This document shows, piece after piece, positions 34,195 through 42,843 of a stretch of 64,000 nucleotides of DNA. Source of the stretch: an uncultured Oscillospiraceae bacterium (lineage in GTDB: Bacteria > Bacillota > Clostridia > Oscillospirales > Oscillospiraceae); assembly GCA_947581795.1 (NCBI GenBank), contig CANPVS010000003.1, positions 1 to 64,000 of the forward strand, given 5' to 3'. How positions within the stretch are numbered: the stretch's first letter is position 1; every line of letters begins with the position of its first letter. The notes under the pieces are model-generated. The model searched no databases, was not told where the DNA came from, and saw only the letters and a list, made by a program, of their open reading frames with translations. A program made the translations under genes and the position numbers.

Positions 34195-34983
34195 ATGAAA
34201 AACCTGCTTGCCGCCGACCTTGTCCGCCTCCGACGGAGCCCCGGCCTGTGGGCGGCGGGACTGCTGGCCCTGGTTTTCTCCTTCACCATGCTGTTTTCCT
34301 GGTATCACACCAACCAGGTTTTTATCCGTTTGGACGACACGGGCCGCGTCCGCCATCTGGAGGGGTTCCTGTTCTCCTACGCCAACTATCTCAGCTATCT
34401 TATGGCCGGGCTTACCGCCCTGTACCTGGGGACGGAGTTCTCCAGCGGCGGAGTGCGAAACAAGATCGCCCGCGGTGTCCCCCGGACGGGGGTATACCTG
34501 TCCCAGATGGCCGCTGTGGCGCTGGGCGGGATCGCGGTCTGCGCCGTCACCCCAGCGGTCAGCCTGATCGTGGGCCTGCCCCTCTACGGCCCGCCCGGAG
34601 CGGGCGCGCCCGCTATTATACTCACATTGGCGGGGACGATGCTTACCTCCCTGGCGCTGTCCGCTCTGTTCACCGCCGTCTTTACGGCTATGGGCGGCGG
34701 GGCGGCGGCCGTCATCCCCTGCGCGATCCTGGCGCTGGCGGGGCAGCAGGCGGCCAGTCAGATCAAGCTCTATCTGCTCCGCTGTGAGCAGCTGCCCGGG
34801 GCGGACGCCCGCTGGTACGGCCTGTGCCGATTGCTGTACGATCTTCTGCCATCCGGCCAGCTGGCCCGGTACGCCGCCCTGGAGACGGAGGGGGCTCTCG
34901 CCATGGCGGGCTGGGCGCTGGCCCTGGCCCTCCTGTTCACTGCTGCCGGCCTGCTCCTGTTCCGGCGGCAGGAACTTCGATAG
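34195..34983 (+). CDS. ABC-2-type permease, paralogue 2
   Basis: This 262-residue membrane protein is a paralogue of its neighbours: LLAADLVRLRRSPGLWAAG at the start, GTEFSSGGVRNKIARGVPR in the first loop, FRRQELR at the end. Start is the ATG at 34195 after TAGGGGGCGGGG, 11 bases after the previous gene. About six helices. It carries SQIKLYLLRCEQLPGADAR as an extracellular-type loop. Confidence 0.87.
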   Translation: MKNLLAADLVRLRRSPGLWAAGLLALVFSFTMLFSWYHTNQVFIRLDDTGRVRHLEGFLFSYANYLSYLMAGLTALYLGTEFSSGGVRNKIARGVPRTGVYLSQMAAVALGGIAVCAVTPAVSLIVGLPLYGPPGAGAPAIILTLAGTMLTSLALSALFTAVFTAMGGGAAAVIPCAILALAGQQAASQIKLYLLRCEQLPGADARWYGLCRLLYDLLPSGQLARYAALETEGALAMAGWALALALLFTAAGLLLFRRQELR

Positions 34984-34995
34984 AGAGGTGCGCGT

Positions 34996-35761
34996 ATGAA
35001 AAGTCTGTTATCCTCCAATTTCTCCCGGCTGGGGAAGAGTCGGGTGTTCTGGCTCTGCGCCGCGGTCATGGCTGCCATGGCCGTCCGGAGCGGAGCGGTG
35101 GAGTTCACCATGGCGGATCAGGCCGCCCAAGACCGATGGGCGGTAATATTGTTTGAGGAGATGCACGTTGCGCTGCCCGGCATCCTGGCCGTCTTTGCCG
35201 CCCTGTTCCTGGGCGGGGAGCATGAGGGCGGCGCGATCCGGAACAAGCTGATCATGGGCCGCGCCCGGTGGACGGTATACAGCGCCGCCCTGGTCACCGT
35301 GACGGCCGTGGCGGTGCTGCTGGCGCTGCTCTACGCCGGCGTGACGGCGGCCCTGTGCAGGCTGGCTCACGGCCCCATGCCGGACCCATCCCGGCTGCCG
35401 GTCTATCTGGCGGCGGTGCTGCTGGTGTGCGTGGCGTGGAGCACCCTGTTCACCGCCATAGGGCTGAACTGTGCCCGGCCCGCCGTCTCCGTGGTGATCT
35501 GCCTGGCCGTGGTGGGGGGTCACCTTTGCGGCCTGCTTCCGCTTTTCCGCGGATATCATCATCCATGACAACGGTCCGGAGGCGGCCCTGTCCCGGTTTT
35601 TCTATGATCTGCTGCCCATCGGCCAGGGGGACCAGCTGCGGATCATCGGCACCAACAACTTGAGCGATCCGCCGGAGGCGCTGATGCCTTATTCGGCGCT
35701 GTTCATCACGCTGGCCACCGCCGGGGGCCTTTTGGCTTTCCGCCGGAAGGACCTGCGATAG
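34996..35761 (+). pseudogene. ABC-2-type permease, paralogue 3, frameshifted
   Basis: The frame from 34996 gives LLSSNFSRLGKSRVFWL and GGEHEGGAIRNKLIMGRAR, like its neighbours, then stops at 35568 after 190 residues. The missing end is present in another frame: from about 35520 it reads VTFAACFRFSADIIIHDNGP and ends AFRRKDLR at 35761. Removing one G from the G6 tract at 35514-35519 joins the two into 254 residues, close to the other permeases. Either a recent mutation, a sequencing error in the tract, or a length-variable switch. It has a good ribosome site (AGAGAGGTG). Confidence 0.8.
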
Positions 35762-35772
35762 GGGGCGGCGGC

Positions 35773-36588
35773 ATGGGAAATCTCATTCGCGCCCATATGG
35801 CGAGGCTGTGGAAAACGCCCGTGTTTTGGCTGGCGCTTATCGTCATGGTCCCCTACGGCCTGGGCCTTTCGGGCAGCGCTATAGGCGATTTTCAGTCCGG
35901 CGCCGCGTCCGCTGGCCTGTGGGGCCAGCCCCTGTGCGGCTTTTGCCTGCTGATCGGCATCATCCTGGCGGCGGTGTTCGGCCTCTTTTTCGACGGGGAA
36001 TACGCCGACGGCACCATCCGCAATAAGCTCATCGCGGGCCACGGCCGGGCGAGCATCTATCTGGCGACCCTCGCGGCGGGCTTTCTCGCGGCGCTGGCGC
36101 TGTACGGGGTCGAGCTGCTGGTCTGGCTGCCCCGGCTGCCCTGGATGGTGAAGAACTTCCCCGCCCCGGAGCCGGGAAGGCTGGCACTGTGCCTGGGCGG
36201 GACGGTGCTGCTCCTGGCGGGATACTGTTCCCTGTGCGTGCTCTTTTGCATGCTCATCCAGCGCCGGTCGCTTCTCGCGGTGGTCCTCATCCTGCTGATG
36301 GTGGTCCTGTTCTTCGCCGGCATCCAGGTCCAGGACGCCTGGGAGACCGCCACCCACGGCGGCATGCAGCTGATGATCGACGAGGCCGGCCAGCAGCAGT
36401 GGGTCTTCCACGAGCCCGGCCAGGCGGGGACGCTCACGGCGTTTCTCTATGACGCCTTGCCCGTCTGCCAGGCGTACCGGTATATGGAGCTGGACGCGTC
36501 GCCCATGATGCTGGTCTGGTCGGCGGCCCTGACCATCCTGACCACGGCGCTGGGGCTTGTCCTCTTCAAGAGAAAAGACATCAAATAA
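35773..36588 (+). CDS. ABC-2-type permease, paralogue 4
   Basis: This 271-residue membrane protein has the shared marks IRAHMARLWKTPVFWLAL, FDGEYADGTIRNKLIAGHGR and FKRKDIK. About six helices. It lies 11 bases after the third permease and 13 before the kinase gene. The repeated 11-12 base spacing and similar ribosome regions (AGGGGGCGGCGGC) point to tandem gene duplication. Confidence 0.87.
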   Translation: MGNLIRAHMARLWKTPVFWLALIVMVPYGLGLSGSAIGDFQSGAASAGLWGQPLCGFCLLIGIILAAVFGLFFDGEYADGTIRNKLIAGHGRASIYLATLAAGFLAALALYGVELLVWLPRLPWMVKNFPAPEPGRLALCLGGTVLLLAGYCSLCVLFCMLIQRRSLLAVVLILLMVVLFFAGIQVQDAWETATHGGMQLMIDEAGQQQWVFHEPGQAGTLTAFLYDALPVCQAYRYMELDASPMMLVWSAALTILTTALGLVLFKRKDIK

Positions 36589-36601
36589 AGGCGGTGCGCC
36601 T

Positions 36602-37489
36602 ATGACGCTTCCTGTCGCCCTGTGCGTCATACTGGCCGTGACCGTCCTGGCGCTGGGCCTGCACATTTGGTCCATGCGCCGGGCGGCCCGGCAGATCGTC
36701 CGGGAGCTTTCCGAAAAGCTCTCGGAGGACACCAATACCCTCATCTCCCTGTCCACCTCGGACGGGGAGATGCGCCGTCTCGCGGCGGGCCTCAACCGGG
36801 AGCTGCGCACCCTGCGGGCGGCCCGGCTCCGGTACCGGCAGGGGGACCGGGAGCTGAAGGACGCCGTCACCAACGTGAGCCACGACCTGCGCACGCCCCT
36901 CACCGCCATATGCGGGTACCTGGAGCTCCTGGAGCGGGAGGACTTAAGCCCCAACGCCCGGCGGTATCTGGGATACATCTCCGAGCGGACCGAGGCCATG
37001 AAGAGCCTCACGGAGGAGCTGTTCCGCTACTCGGTGGTCCTGTCCACGGACGGGGAGCTCACCCCGGAGCCGGTGGACCTGAACGCTGCGGTGGAGGCCA
37101 GCGCCGCCGGGTTTTACGCCGCCCTCACCGCCCGGGGCATTTCCCCGGAAATATCCCTGCCGGAGACCCGGGTGGTGCGAATGCTGGACAAGGCGGCCCT
37201 GGGACGGGTGCTGTCCAACCTCTTCTCCAACGCCCTCAAATACAGCGACGGGGACCTTTCCGTGACGCTCACGGAGGAGGGAGACGTCGCCTTCTCCAAC
37301 GCCGCGGCGGGCCTGGACCCGGTGCAGGTGGGAAGGCTCTTCGACCGGTTCTTCTCCCTGGAGGCGGCCCGGAACGCCACGGGCCTGGGACTTGCCATCG
37401 CCAGGACGCTGGCCGAGCGCATGGGCGGCAGCATCGGCGCGGCCTATGAGGGAGGCCGCCTCACGGTCACGGTCTGTTTCCCGCCTTGA
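36602..37489 (+). CDS. sensor histidine kinase with minimal sensor region
   Basis: This 295-residue kinase has one N-terminal membrane helix (about 3-22), almost no extracellular part, a short coiled linker, the HisKA motif NVSHDLRTPLTAICGY (His about 95) and the HATPase boxes LFSNALKYSDG, DRFF and GLGLAIARTLAERMGG. Like intramembrane-sensing kinases paired with peptide transporters (BceS type), it probably reads the state of its transporter. Start is the ATG after AAAGGCGGTG. It closes the RR-ABC-HK island. Confidence 0.9.
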   Translation: MTLPVALCVILAVTVLALGLHIWSMRRAARQIVRELSEKLSEDTNTLISLSTSDGEMRRLAAGLNRELRTLRAARLRYRQGDRELKDAVTNVSHDLRTPLTAICGYLELLEREDLSPNARRYLGYISERTEAMKSLTEELFRYSVVLSTDGELTPEPVDLNAAVEASAAGFYAALTARGISPEISLPETRVVRMLDKAALGRVLSNLFSNALKYSDGDLSVTLTEEGDVAFSNAAAGLDPVQVGRLFDRFFSLEAARNATGLGLAIARTLAERMGGSIGAAYEGGRLTVTVCFPP

Positions 37490-37534
37490 CAGGATATGCT
37501 ACTATATGATAGAGACAAGGCGGGTGAGCGTAAG

Positions 37535-39358
37535 ATGAAAGACAGGATAGACGCCCTGGGGAAAAAGCCCCGGCTGCGGCTGGCGATAATGGTCCTGGCC
37601 GTGGCGGCCATGACGGGTATGCAGTGGCTGCAGCTGGACCTGAGCAGCGGCATCCAGCTCATGACGCTGCTGGGCCGGAAGCTGGTGTACCAGCTGGTGA
37701 ACCTGGCCATGGTGTTCGCCGTGGACATGCTGTTCGTGACGCTGACCCGCCGGTGGCGCTGGGGCTATTATCTGGGCAATATCCTCTTCTTCGTCTGGAG
37801 CGTGGCGGGCCACTACACCAGGCTTTTCAGCGGCGACGTGCTGACCCTGACGGCCCTTCTCAGCGCGGGCACCGCCATGGACGTGCTGGGCGGCTACCGG
37901 CTGGCCCTGGACATGACGGTGGCGGCCTCGGCGGTGGTGTTCGCCGTCAACATGGCCCTGGCCTGGCTGGCGGGGCGGCTCTATCGGGGCCCCATCCCCT
38001 GGCGGCGGGTCTGGATCCCGGCGCTGGCCATGGTCATACTGGGCGGCGGGGCCGTCGGGTCCCTGGGCCCCCTGGAAAAGCGGGACTCCACGGCGCCCTG
38101 GCGGACCCGCATCGAGATCGGCCAGTACGGATACCCGGTCTATTTCGTCCGGCAGGGCATCCAGTCCATCCACTGCATCCAAAAGCCCGCGGGCTATGAC
38201 GCGGAAACCCTGGAGACCATCAAGGCGGAATATGCGGATAAGGGCACGGCGGGGAGCGCGGACCAGAAGCCGGACATCATCCTCATCCTGAACGAGAGTT
38301 TTTACGACCTGGACCACTATACGGACACGGACACGGACGTGCCCTATCTGGAGAAGTACCGCGGCGTGGAAAACGCCCTGCGGGGCTACGCCGCGGTGCC
38401 CAGCATCGGCGGCGGCACCAACCGGACGGAGTACGAGCTGCTCACCGGCAACTCCATGCTGCTGGTGAGCTGTCAGGCCCCCTTCAACGTGGTGGACCTG
38501 ACCGATGCCAACAGCGCGGTGACCTATCTGGAGAGCCTGGGCTACACCACCTGGGCCATGCACCAGGCCAGCGGGGCCAACTACAACCGGGGCCGGGGCT
38601 ACGCGGACATGGGCTTTGACGAGCGCAGGTTCGTGGACGACTTCACCTTCGTCAAGTACGGCGAGCGCATGGAGACGGACATGGCCAACTACGGGAATTT
38701 GGAGGAGTGGTATGCCTCCGCCGGGGATGGGCCCCGGTTCATGTACCTGCTCACCTACCAGAACCACGGGGGCTATGAGCAGAACGAGGCCAGCTTCGAC
38801 ACGGTCCACACGGGCCGGGATTTCGGGGACCTGACCGACGACGTGGACGAATACCTGACCAGCATCAGCATGTCGGACGGGGCCCTGGGCCGGCTGCTGA
38901 CGGACCTGGACAGGGAGGAGCGGCCCGTGCTGGTGTGCATGGTGGGCGACCACGCCCCCAGCTTCCTCACCCAGCTGCCTGCCCGGGAGGGCATGACGGC
39001 CGAGGAGCGGGAGGTCATCGCCCGGAGCACCCCCTTCATCATCTGGGCCAACAAGGCATTCGGCCCCCTGCCGGAGGCGGACGGACTGCAGGTGAGCACG
39101 CCGGACCTGTTCCCCATGGTGCTGCGCCTGGCGGGGCTGCCCCTGTCGCCCTACTATCAGACCATCCTGGACCTGCAGGAGGCGGCGCCTGTGCGCCTCA
39201 GCACCGGCCAGTATCTGACGGCAGCGGGCGAGACGGGCTACTTTGCCCAGGACGACCCGGGCTATGAGTCCCTCGCGCCCTACTATTACCTGGAATACGA
39301 GAATCTGAAGAGCGCCTCGGACCGGCGGCAGGAATTGTTCGACCCGCCTGCGGGATAA
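37535..39358 (+). CDS. LtaS-like sulfatase-family membrane transferase
   Basis: This 607-residue protein has about five N-terminal helices (to about 190) and an extracellular alkaline-phosphatase-fold domain. DIILILNESFYD (metal-binding Glu), GGGTNRTEYELLTGNS (catalytic Thr in GGTN) and VGDHAPSF (metal-binding Asp-His) match lipoteichoic acid synthases, which polymerise glycerol phosphate from phosphatidylglycerol. It may instead be a phosphoglycerol or phosphoethanolamine transferase to glycans. Start is the ATG at 37535 after a weak GGCGGGTGAG. TTGACA overlapping the kinase stop has no well-placed -10, so it may be cotranscribed. Confidence 0.87.
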   Translation: MKDRIDALGKKPRLRLAIMVLAVAAMTGMQWLQLDLSSGIQLMTLLGRKLVYQLVNLAMVFAVDMLFVTLTRRWRWGYYLGNILFFVWSVAGHYTRLFSGDVLTLTALLSAGTAMDVLGGYRLALDMTVAASAVVFAVNMALAWLAGRLYRGPIPWRRVWIPALAMVILGGGAVGSLGPLEKRDSTAPWRTRIEIGQYGYPVYFVRQGIQSIHCIQKPAGYDAETLETIKAEYADKGTAGSADQKPDIILILNESFYDLDHYTDTDTDVPYLEKYRGVENALRGYAAVPSIGGGTNRTEYELLTGNSMLLVSCQAPFNVVDLTDANSAVTYLESLGYTTWAMHQASGANYNRGRGYADMGFDERRFVDDFTFVKYGERMETDMANYGNLEEWYASAGDGPRFMYLLTYQNHGGYEQNEASFDTVHTGRDFGDLTDDVDEYLTSISMSDGALGRLLTDLDREERPVLVCMVGDHAPSFLTQLPAREGMTAEEREVIARSTPFIIWANKAFGPLPEADGLQVSTPDLFPMVLRLAGLPLSPYYQTILDLQEAAPVRLSTGQYLTAAGETGYFAQDDPGYESLAPYYYLEYENLKSASDRRQELFDPPAG

Positions 39359-39392
39359 AAATGGCGTGACCGGATGGGGAGGCGGATAGACC

Positions 39393-40127
39393 ATGAAGCT
39401 GCTGTTCGTGCGCCACGGGGACCCGGATTACGAACACGACGGCCTGACGGACAAGGGCGTCCGGGAGGCGGACCTGCTGGCCCCGCGGCTGGCGGCGCTG
39501 GAGGGCGTCCGGGGCTGCTATGTCTCGCCCCTGGGCCGGGCCAAGGCCACCGCCGCGCCCACGCTGGCCCGGGCCGGATGGGCCTGGGAGGAAAAGCCCT
39601 GGCTGCGGGAGTTCGCCCCCCGCATCCGCCGGCCCGACGCGCCGGACCGGTGGAACATCGCTTGGGACTGGCTGCCCCAGGACTGGACGGCGGAGAAGCG
39701 GTTCTACGATAAGGACCGGTGGACGGAGCCCCCGGCCATGGCCGCCGCCGGCGTGGGTGAGGAGGCCCGCTGGGTAGCCCGGGGACTGGACGAGGTGCTG
39801 GCGGAGCACGGCTACCGCCGGGAGGGGAACGTCTACCGGGCGGAGCGGGCCAACAGCGATACGCTGGTGTTCTTCTGCCACTTCGGGGTGACCTGCGTGA
39901 TGCTGGGGCACCTGCTGGGCGTCTCGGCCATGGTGCTCTGGAGCGGGACATGCGCCGCGCCCACCTCCGTGACGGAGCTGGTGACGGAGGAGCGCCGGGA
40001 GGGGACCGCTCTGTTTCGCATGACCCGGTTCGGGGACGTGTCCCATCTGACCGCCCACGGGGAGCTGCCCGCCTTTTCCGGCCGCTTCCGGGAGTGCTAT
40101 TCCCACGACTGGGAGAGGAAGGACTAA
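39393..40127 (+). CDS. histidine phosphatase-family protein
   Basis: This 244-residue protein belongs to the phosphoglycerate mutase-like superfamily. The phospho-accepting RHG motif is LLFVRHGDPDYEHDGLTDKG (RHG at 7-9), and the second catalytic His is in FFCHFGVTC (about 165). An insertion between residues 65 and 125 (rich in Trp and Arg) is longer than in GpmB or CobC types, so the substrate is open. It lies 34 bases after the LtaS-like gene with GGGGAGGCGG before the ATG, and is followed by a bidirectional terminator. Confidence 0.85.
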   Translation: MKLLFVRHGDPDYEHDGLTDKGVREADLLAPRLAALEGVRGCYVSPLGRAKATAAPTLARAGWAWEEKPWLREFAPRIRRPDAPDRWNIAWDWLPQDWTAEKRFYDKDRWTEPPAMAAAGVGEEARWVARGLDEVLAEHGYRREGNVYRAERANSDTLVFFCHFGVTCVMLGHLLGVSAMVLWSGTCAAPTSVTELVTEERREGTALFRMTRFGDVSHLTAHGELPAFSGRFRECYSHDWERKD

Positions 40128-40132
40128 AAAAG

Positions 40133-40160
40133 AGCAGACACGACAGCCGTCGTGTCTGCT
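40133..40160. terminator. bidirectional terminator
   Basis: Twelve-base arms AGCAGACACGAC and GTCGTGTCTGCT with a 4-base loop. Rightward it is followed by TTGTTGTC; leftward by CTTTTTTAG. It serves the phosphatase gene and the convergent CD1247-like gene. Confidence 0.88.
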
Positions 40161-40176
40161 TTGTTGTCTATGGGTC

Positions 40177-40605
40177 TTATTCCTCGGGCTTGGCCTCGTC
40201 AGAGCCGGTGTCGAACTCCAGCGTCTCGCCGCAGGCGGGGCACTGGATGGAGCCCTTGGCCAGCACGTCCTCGTCAAAGGTCACGGTCTCGCCGCAGACG
40301 GGGCACTCGCACTCATAAAAGGTGGTCTCGCCGTCCCAATCCTCGGCCTCTTCATCGTCCCAGTCCTCATCCTCGTCCTCGGGGTCGCCGAACAGGACGG
40401 TCTCCACGTCCTCCAGGTCGTCGCTGACGGCGTCCAGGCCCTCGTCCAGCTCCGCGATGTCGGAAGCCAGATCCTCCTGGTCCAGAGCCAGGTCCTCCAG
40501 GATGTCCAGGATGGTGGAGAGGATCTTCCCCTCCTTCTGCTGGGGATCGATGCCCAGGCCCTCGGTCAGGCCCTTCAGATACGCGACTTTTTCCGATGTG
40601 GTCAT
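40177..40605 (-). CDS. CD1247-like acidic zinc-ribbon protein
   Basis: This 142-residue protein matches the CD1247-type family of Clostridia by its N-terminus (SEKVAYLKGLTEGLGID) followed by a heptad-like helix, a highly acidic segment (about 75-95) and a C-terminal two-CxxC zinc ribbon (CPVCGET, CPACGET). The family's role is not known; the acidic linker and ribbon resemble small regulatory or RNA polymerase-associated proteins, but that is only analogy. It follows efp by 27 bases on the same strand. Confidence 0.85.
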   Translation of the reverse strand: MTTSEKVAYLKGLTEGLGIDPQQKEGKILSTILDILEDLALDQEDLASDIAELDEGLDAVSDDLEDVETVLFGDPEDEDEDWDDEEAEDWDGETTFYECECPVCGETVTFDEDVLAKGSIQCPACGETLEFDTGSDEAKPEE

Positions 40606-40632
40606 AGGTGAGCCTCCTTGAAGGTATTCAGC

Positions 40633-41196
40633 TTATGCCTTGGCCCGGCCCAGGTACTCCCCGGTGCGGGTGTCTATCTCGATGCGCTCGCCCGGCTCGA
40701 TGAACAGGGGCACCTTGATCTCGGCGCCGGTCTCCAGGGTGGCGGGCTTGGTGGCGTTGGTGGCGGTGTTGCCGGCGAAGCCGGGGTCGGTGTCGGTGAC
40801 CTCCAGGGTCACGAAGTTGGGGGCCTCCACGTTGAAGACCACGCCCTTATAGGAGCTGATGGTGCAGACCTCGTTCTCCTTGACGAAACGGAAACCGTCG
40901 GAGAGCTTGGACTTGTCGATGGGGATGAGCTCGTAGGTCTCGCCGTCCATGAAGTAGTAGATGTCGCCGTCGGCGTAGGAGTACTCCATGTTCTTGCGCT
41001 CCACGTAAGCGTTCTCGAACTTGGCCGTGGGGTTGAAGGAGGTCTCCACCACCGCGCCGGTGATGACGTTCTTCATCTTGGTGCGCACGAAGGGGGAGCC
41101 CTTGCCGGGCTTGACGTGCTGGAACTCGATGACCTGCATCACCTGGCCGTCCATCTCGAAGGTCACGCCGTTGCGAAATTCGCCTGCTGAAATCAT
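40633..41196 (-). CDS. efp: translation elongation factor P
   Basis: EF-P rescues ribosomes stalled on polyproline stretches. The 187-residue protein has the three beta-barrel domains; the loop that reaches the peptidyl-transferase centre reads KPGKGSPF (residues about 29-36), with Lys at the modification site. [30 protein letters not shown] is the standard C-terminus. CGGAGGATAAGT precedes the start and a good promoter lies just upstream. Confidence 0.97.
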   Translation of the reverse strand: MISAGEFRNGVTFEMDGQVMQVIEFQHVKPGKGSPFVRTKMKNVITGAVVETSFNPTAKFENAYVERKNMEYSYADGDIYYFMDGETYELIPIDKSKLSDGFRFVKENEVCTISSYKGVVFNVEAPNFVTLEVTDTDPGFAGNTATNATKPATLETGAEIKVPLFIEPGERIEIDTRTGEYLGRAKA

Positions 41197-41237
41197 ATAC
41201 TTATCCTCCGTATGAGTTGTATGTGTCTTAACGATTC

Positions 41238-41266
41238 ATTCTACTATATTTTCGCCCGCTTGGCAA
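41238..41266 (-). promoter_or_regulatory. promoter of efp
   Basis: Leftward TTGCCA (41266-41261), 17 bases, TAGAAT (41243-41238). It lies just after the pepQ stop, so efp can be transcribed apart from the peptidase gene. Confidence 0.75.
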
Positions 41267-41275
41267 CCCCTGTTT

Positions 41276-42343
41276 TTACAGCACTATGAGTTCTTTCGGG
41301 GCTTTCGTCAGATCCTCGGCCACTCCGTCGTGGAGCCAGAGCATGTCCTCGATGCGCACGCCGAACCGGCCCGGCAGGTAGATGCCCGGCTCGGCGGAGA
41401 TGACGGCGCCCTCGGGCATGGGCTTGTCGTTGCGCATATGGGCGCCCGGGTCCTCGTGGATCTCCAGGCCCAGGCTGTGGCCGAAGCCGTGGCCGAAGTA
41501 TTCCCCGTAGCCCGCCGCCTCGATGACTTTGGCGCCGGCCTCGTGGATGTCCCGGCCGGTGGCGCCGGGCCTTCCCGCCGCCTCAATGCCCGCCAGCTGG
41601 GCCCGGAGGACCGTGTCGTAGACCTTTTTCATCTCGTCGGTGGCGTGGCCCACCGCCACGGTGCGGGTCATGTCGGAGCAGTAGCCATCGTAAAGAGCGC
41701 CGAAGTCCATGGTGACGAAATCCCCGTCCTTGATGACCACGTCCCCGGGCACGCCGTGGGGCATGGAGGTCTTGGCGCCGGTGACCACGATGGGGTCGAA
41801 GGAGTTGCCCTCACCGCCGTATTTGTACATCTTATAGACCAGCTCCGCGGTCACGTCTTTCTCCGTGACGCCGGGGCGGATGAAGCCCAGCACGTCCTCC
41901 AGGGCCCTTTCCGCGATGCGCTGGGCCTTCACGATGGCGTCCACCTCGCTTTGGTCCTTCCCGGCCCGCAGTTCCTTCACCAGGTCCGAGGCGGTCAGAG
42001 GCACGCCGATGGCCTGCTCCAGCCACTGCCACCGGGCGTGGCTCAGATAGGCGGGGCTGGCCCCGGCGGAGGCCAGGTGGTTCTGGGCGAATATCTCCCC
42101 CAGGATGGCGTTCAGGCCCCGGCCCGCGCCGGTGCACAGCACCTCCATGTCCCGGATGGCCGCGGTGGCCGCCTCCACGTACCGGGAGTCGGTGATCACC
42201 CAGGCCTTGTCCGGGGTGATGACGGCGGCGCCGTCGTCAATGTGGAAGCCGCAGGCGTAGCGGATGCTGACCGCGTCTGTCATGACCAGGGCGGGGAGCC
42301 CGCCCAAATGGGCCTGGATATTCTTCACGTGAGACTGTGCCAT
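41276..42343 (-). CDS. M24-family Xaa-Pro peptidase
   Basis: This 355-residue aminopeptidase releases N-terminal residues next to proline or cleaves Xaa-Pro dipeptides. The creatinase-like N-domain (1-120) is followed by the pita-bread domain with its five metal ligands: Asp in VTMDFGALYDGY and in CSDMTRT, His in HGFGHSLGLEIHE, Glu in AEPGIYL and Glu in RIEDML. It is upstream of efp on the same strand, a conserved Firmicutes pairing, and downstream of the comEA-like gene. Confidence 0.95.
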   Translation of the reverse strand: MAQSHVKNIQAHLGGLPALVMTDAVSIRYACGFHIDDGAAVITPDKAWVITDSRYVEAATAAIRDMEVLCTGAGRGLNAILGEIFAQNHLASAGASPAYLSHARWQWLEQAIGVPLTASDLVKELRAGKDQSEVDAIVKAQRIAERALEDVLGFIRPGVTEKDVTAELVYKMYKYGGEGNSFDPIVVTGAKTSMPHGVPGDVVIKDGDFVTMDFGALYDGYCSDMTRTVAVGHATDEMKKVYDTVLRAQLAGIEAAGRPGATGRDIHEAGAKVIEAAGYGEYFGHGFGHSLGLEIHEDPGAHMRNDKPMPEGAVISAEPGIYLPGRFGVRIEDMLWLHDGVAEDLTKAPKELIVL

Positions 42344-42367
42344 ATGATCGTTCTCCTTTAGGTTTTG

Positions 42368-42724
42368 TCAGGATGAAAAGCCGATGTAGGGTGCCAGGTC
42401 CTCATAGGTGACCGGGCCGATCCCCTCCACGGCCAGCAGGTCCTCCTCGTTCCGGAAGGGGCCGGCGGTCTCCCGCCGGTCGATGATGCGCTGGGCCAGG
42501 GCGGGGCCGATACCGGGCAGACCGTCCAGCTCGTCGGCGGTGGCGGTGTTGATATCCAGGGGCCCGGCTCCGGCGATGGACGCGGTGTCCAGGGGCTGTG
42601 ATCGCGCCTCATGGGCCCTGCCGTCCAGGACATACCAGCCCAAAACGCCCGCCAGCAGCGCCGCCGTCACCGCCCAGAGCGCCCAGGGCCGACGGCTCTT
42701 GTTTTCAGGGGATGACTTTTGCAT
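42368..42724 (-). CDS. ComEA-like helix-hairpin-helix membrane protein
   Basis: This 118-residue protein has one N-terminal membrane helix (about 13-32) and a C-terminal double helix-hairpin-helix DNA-binding domain, INTATADELDGLPGIGPALAQRII and LLAVEGIGP. ComEA proteins bind DNA at the cell surface during uptake; this is shorter than B. subtilis ComEA and lacks the SLBB-like segment. The start is uncertain: ATG 42724 and TTG 42766 both lack a clear ribosome site. No other competence genes are in the window. Confidence 0.8.
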   Translation of the reverse strand: MQKSSPENKSRRPWALWAVTAALLAGVLGWYVLDGRAHEARSQPLDTASIAGAGPLDINTATADELDGLPGIGPALAQRIIDRRETAGPFRNEEDLLAVEGIGPVTYEDLAPYIGFSS

Positions 42725-42754
42725 ATATACGGCTACATTTAATAAAAAACAAGG

Positions 42755-42783
42755 TTGCTTTTCCAATGATTATTTCTTATAAT
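42755..42783 (+). promoter_or_regulatory. promoter of the DacF-like gene
   Basis: TTGCTT (42755-42760), 17 bases, TATAAT (42778-42783), 60 bases before the start codon. Confidence 0.75.
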
Positions 42784-42843
42784 AAGTGGGAACGGCATTC
42801 GTCCGCTGTAGATATATCATACCACACTTTACCGGAGAATGAC

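Noticed and set aside
37488..37530. TTGACA at the kinase stop as a promoter for the LtaS-like gene
   Set aside because: The nearest TATGAT lies only 13 bases downstream and the correct distance has no -10; chance overlap with the TGA stop is more likely.
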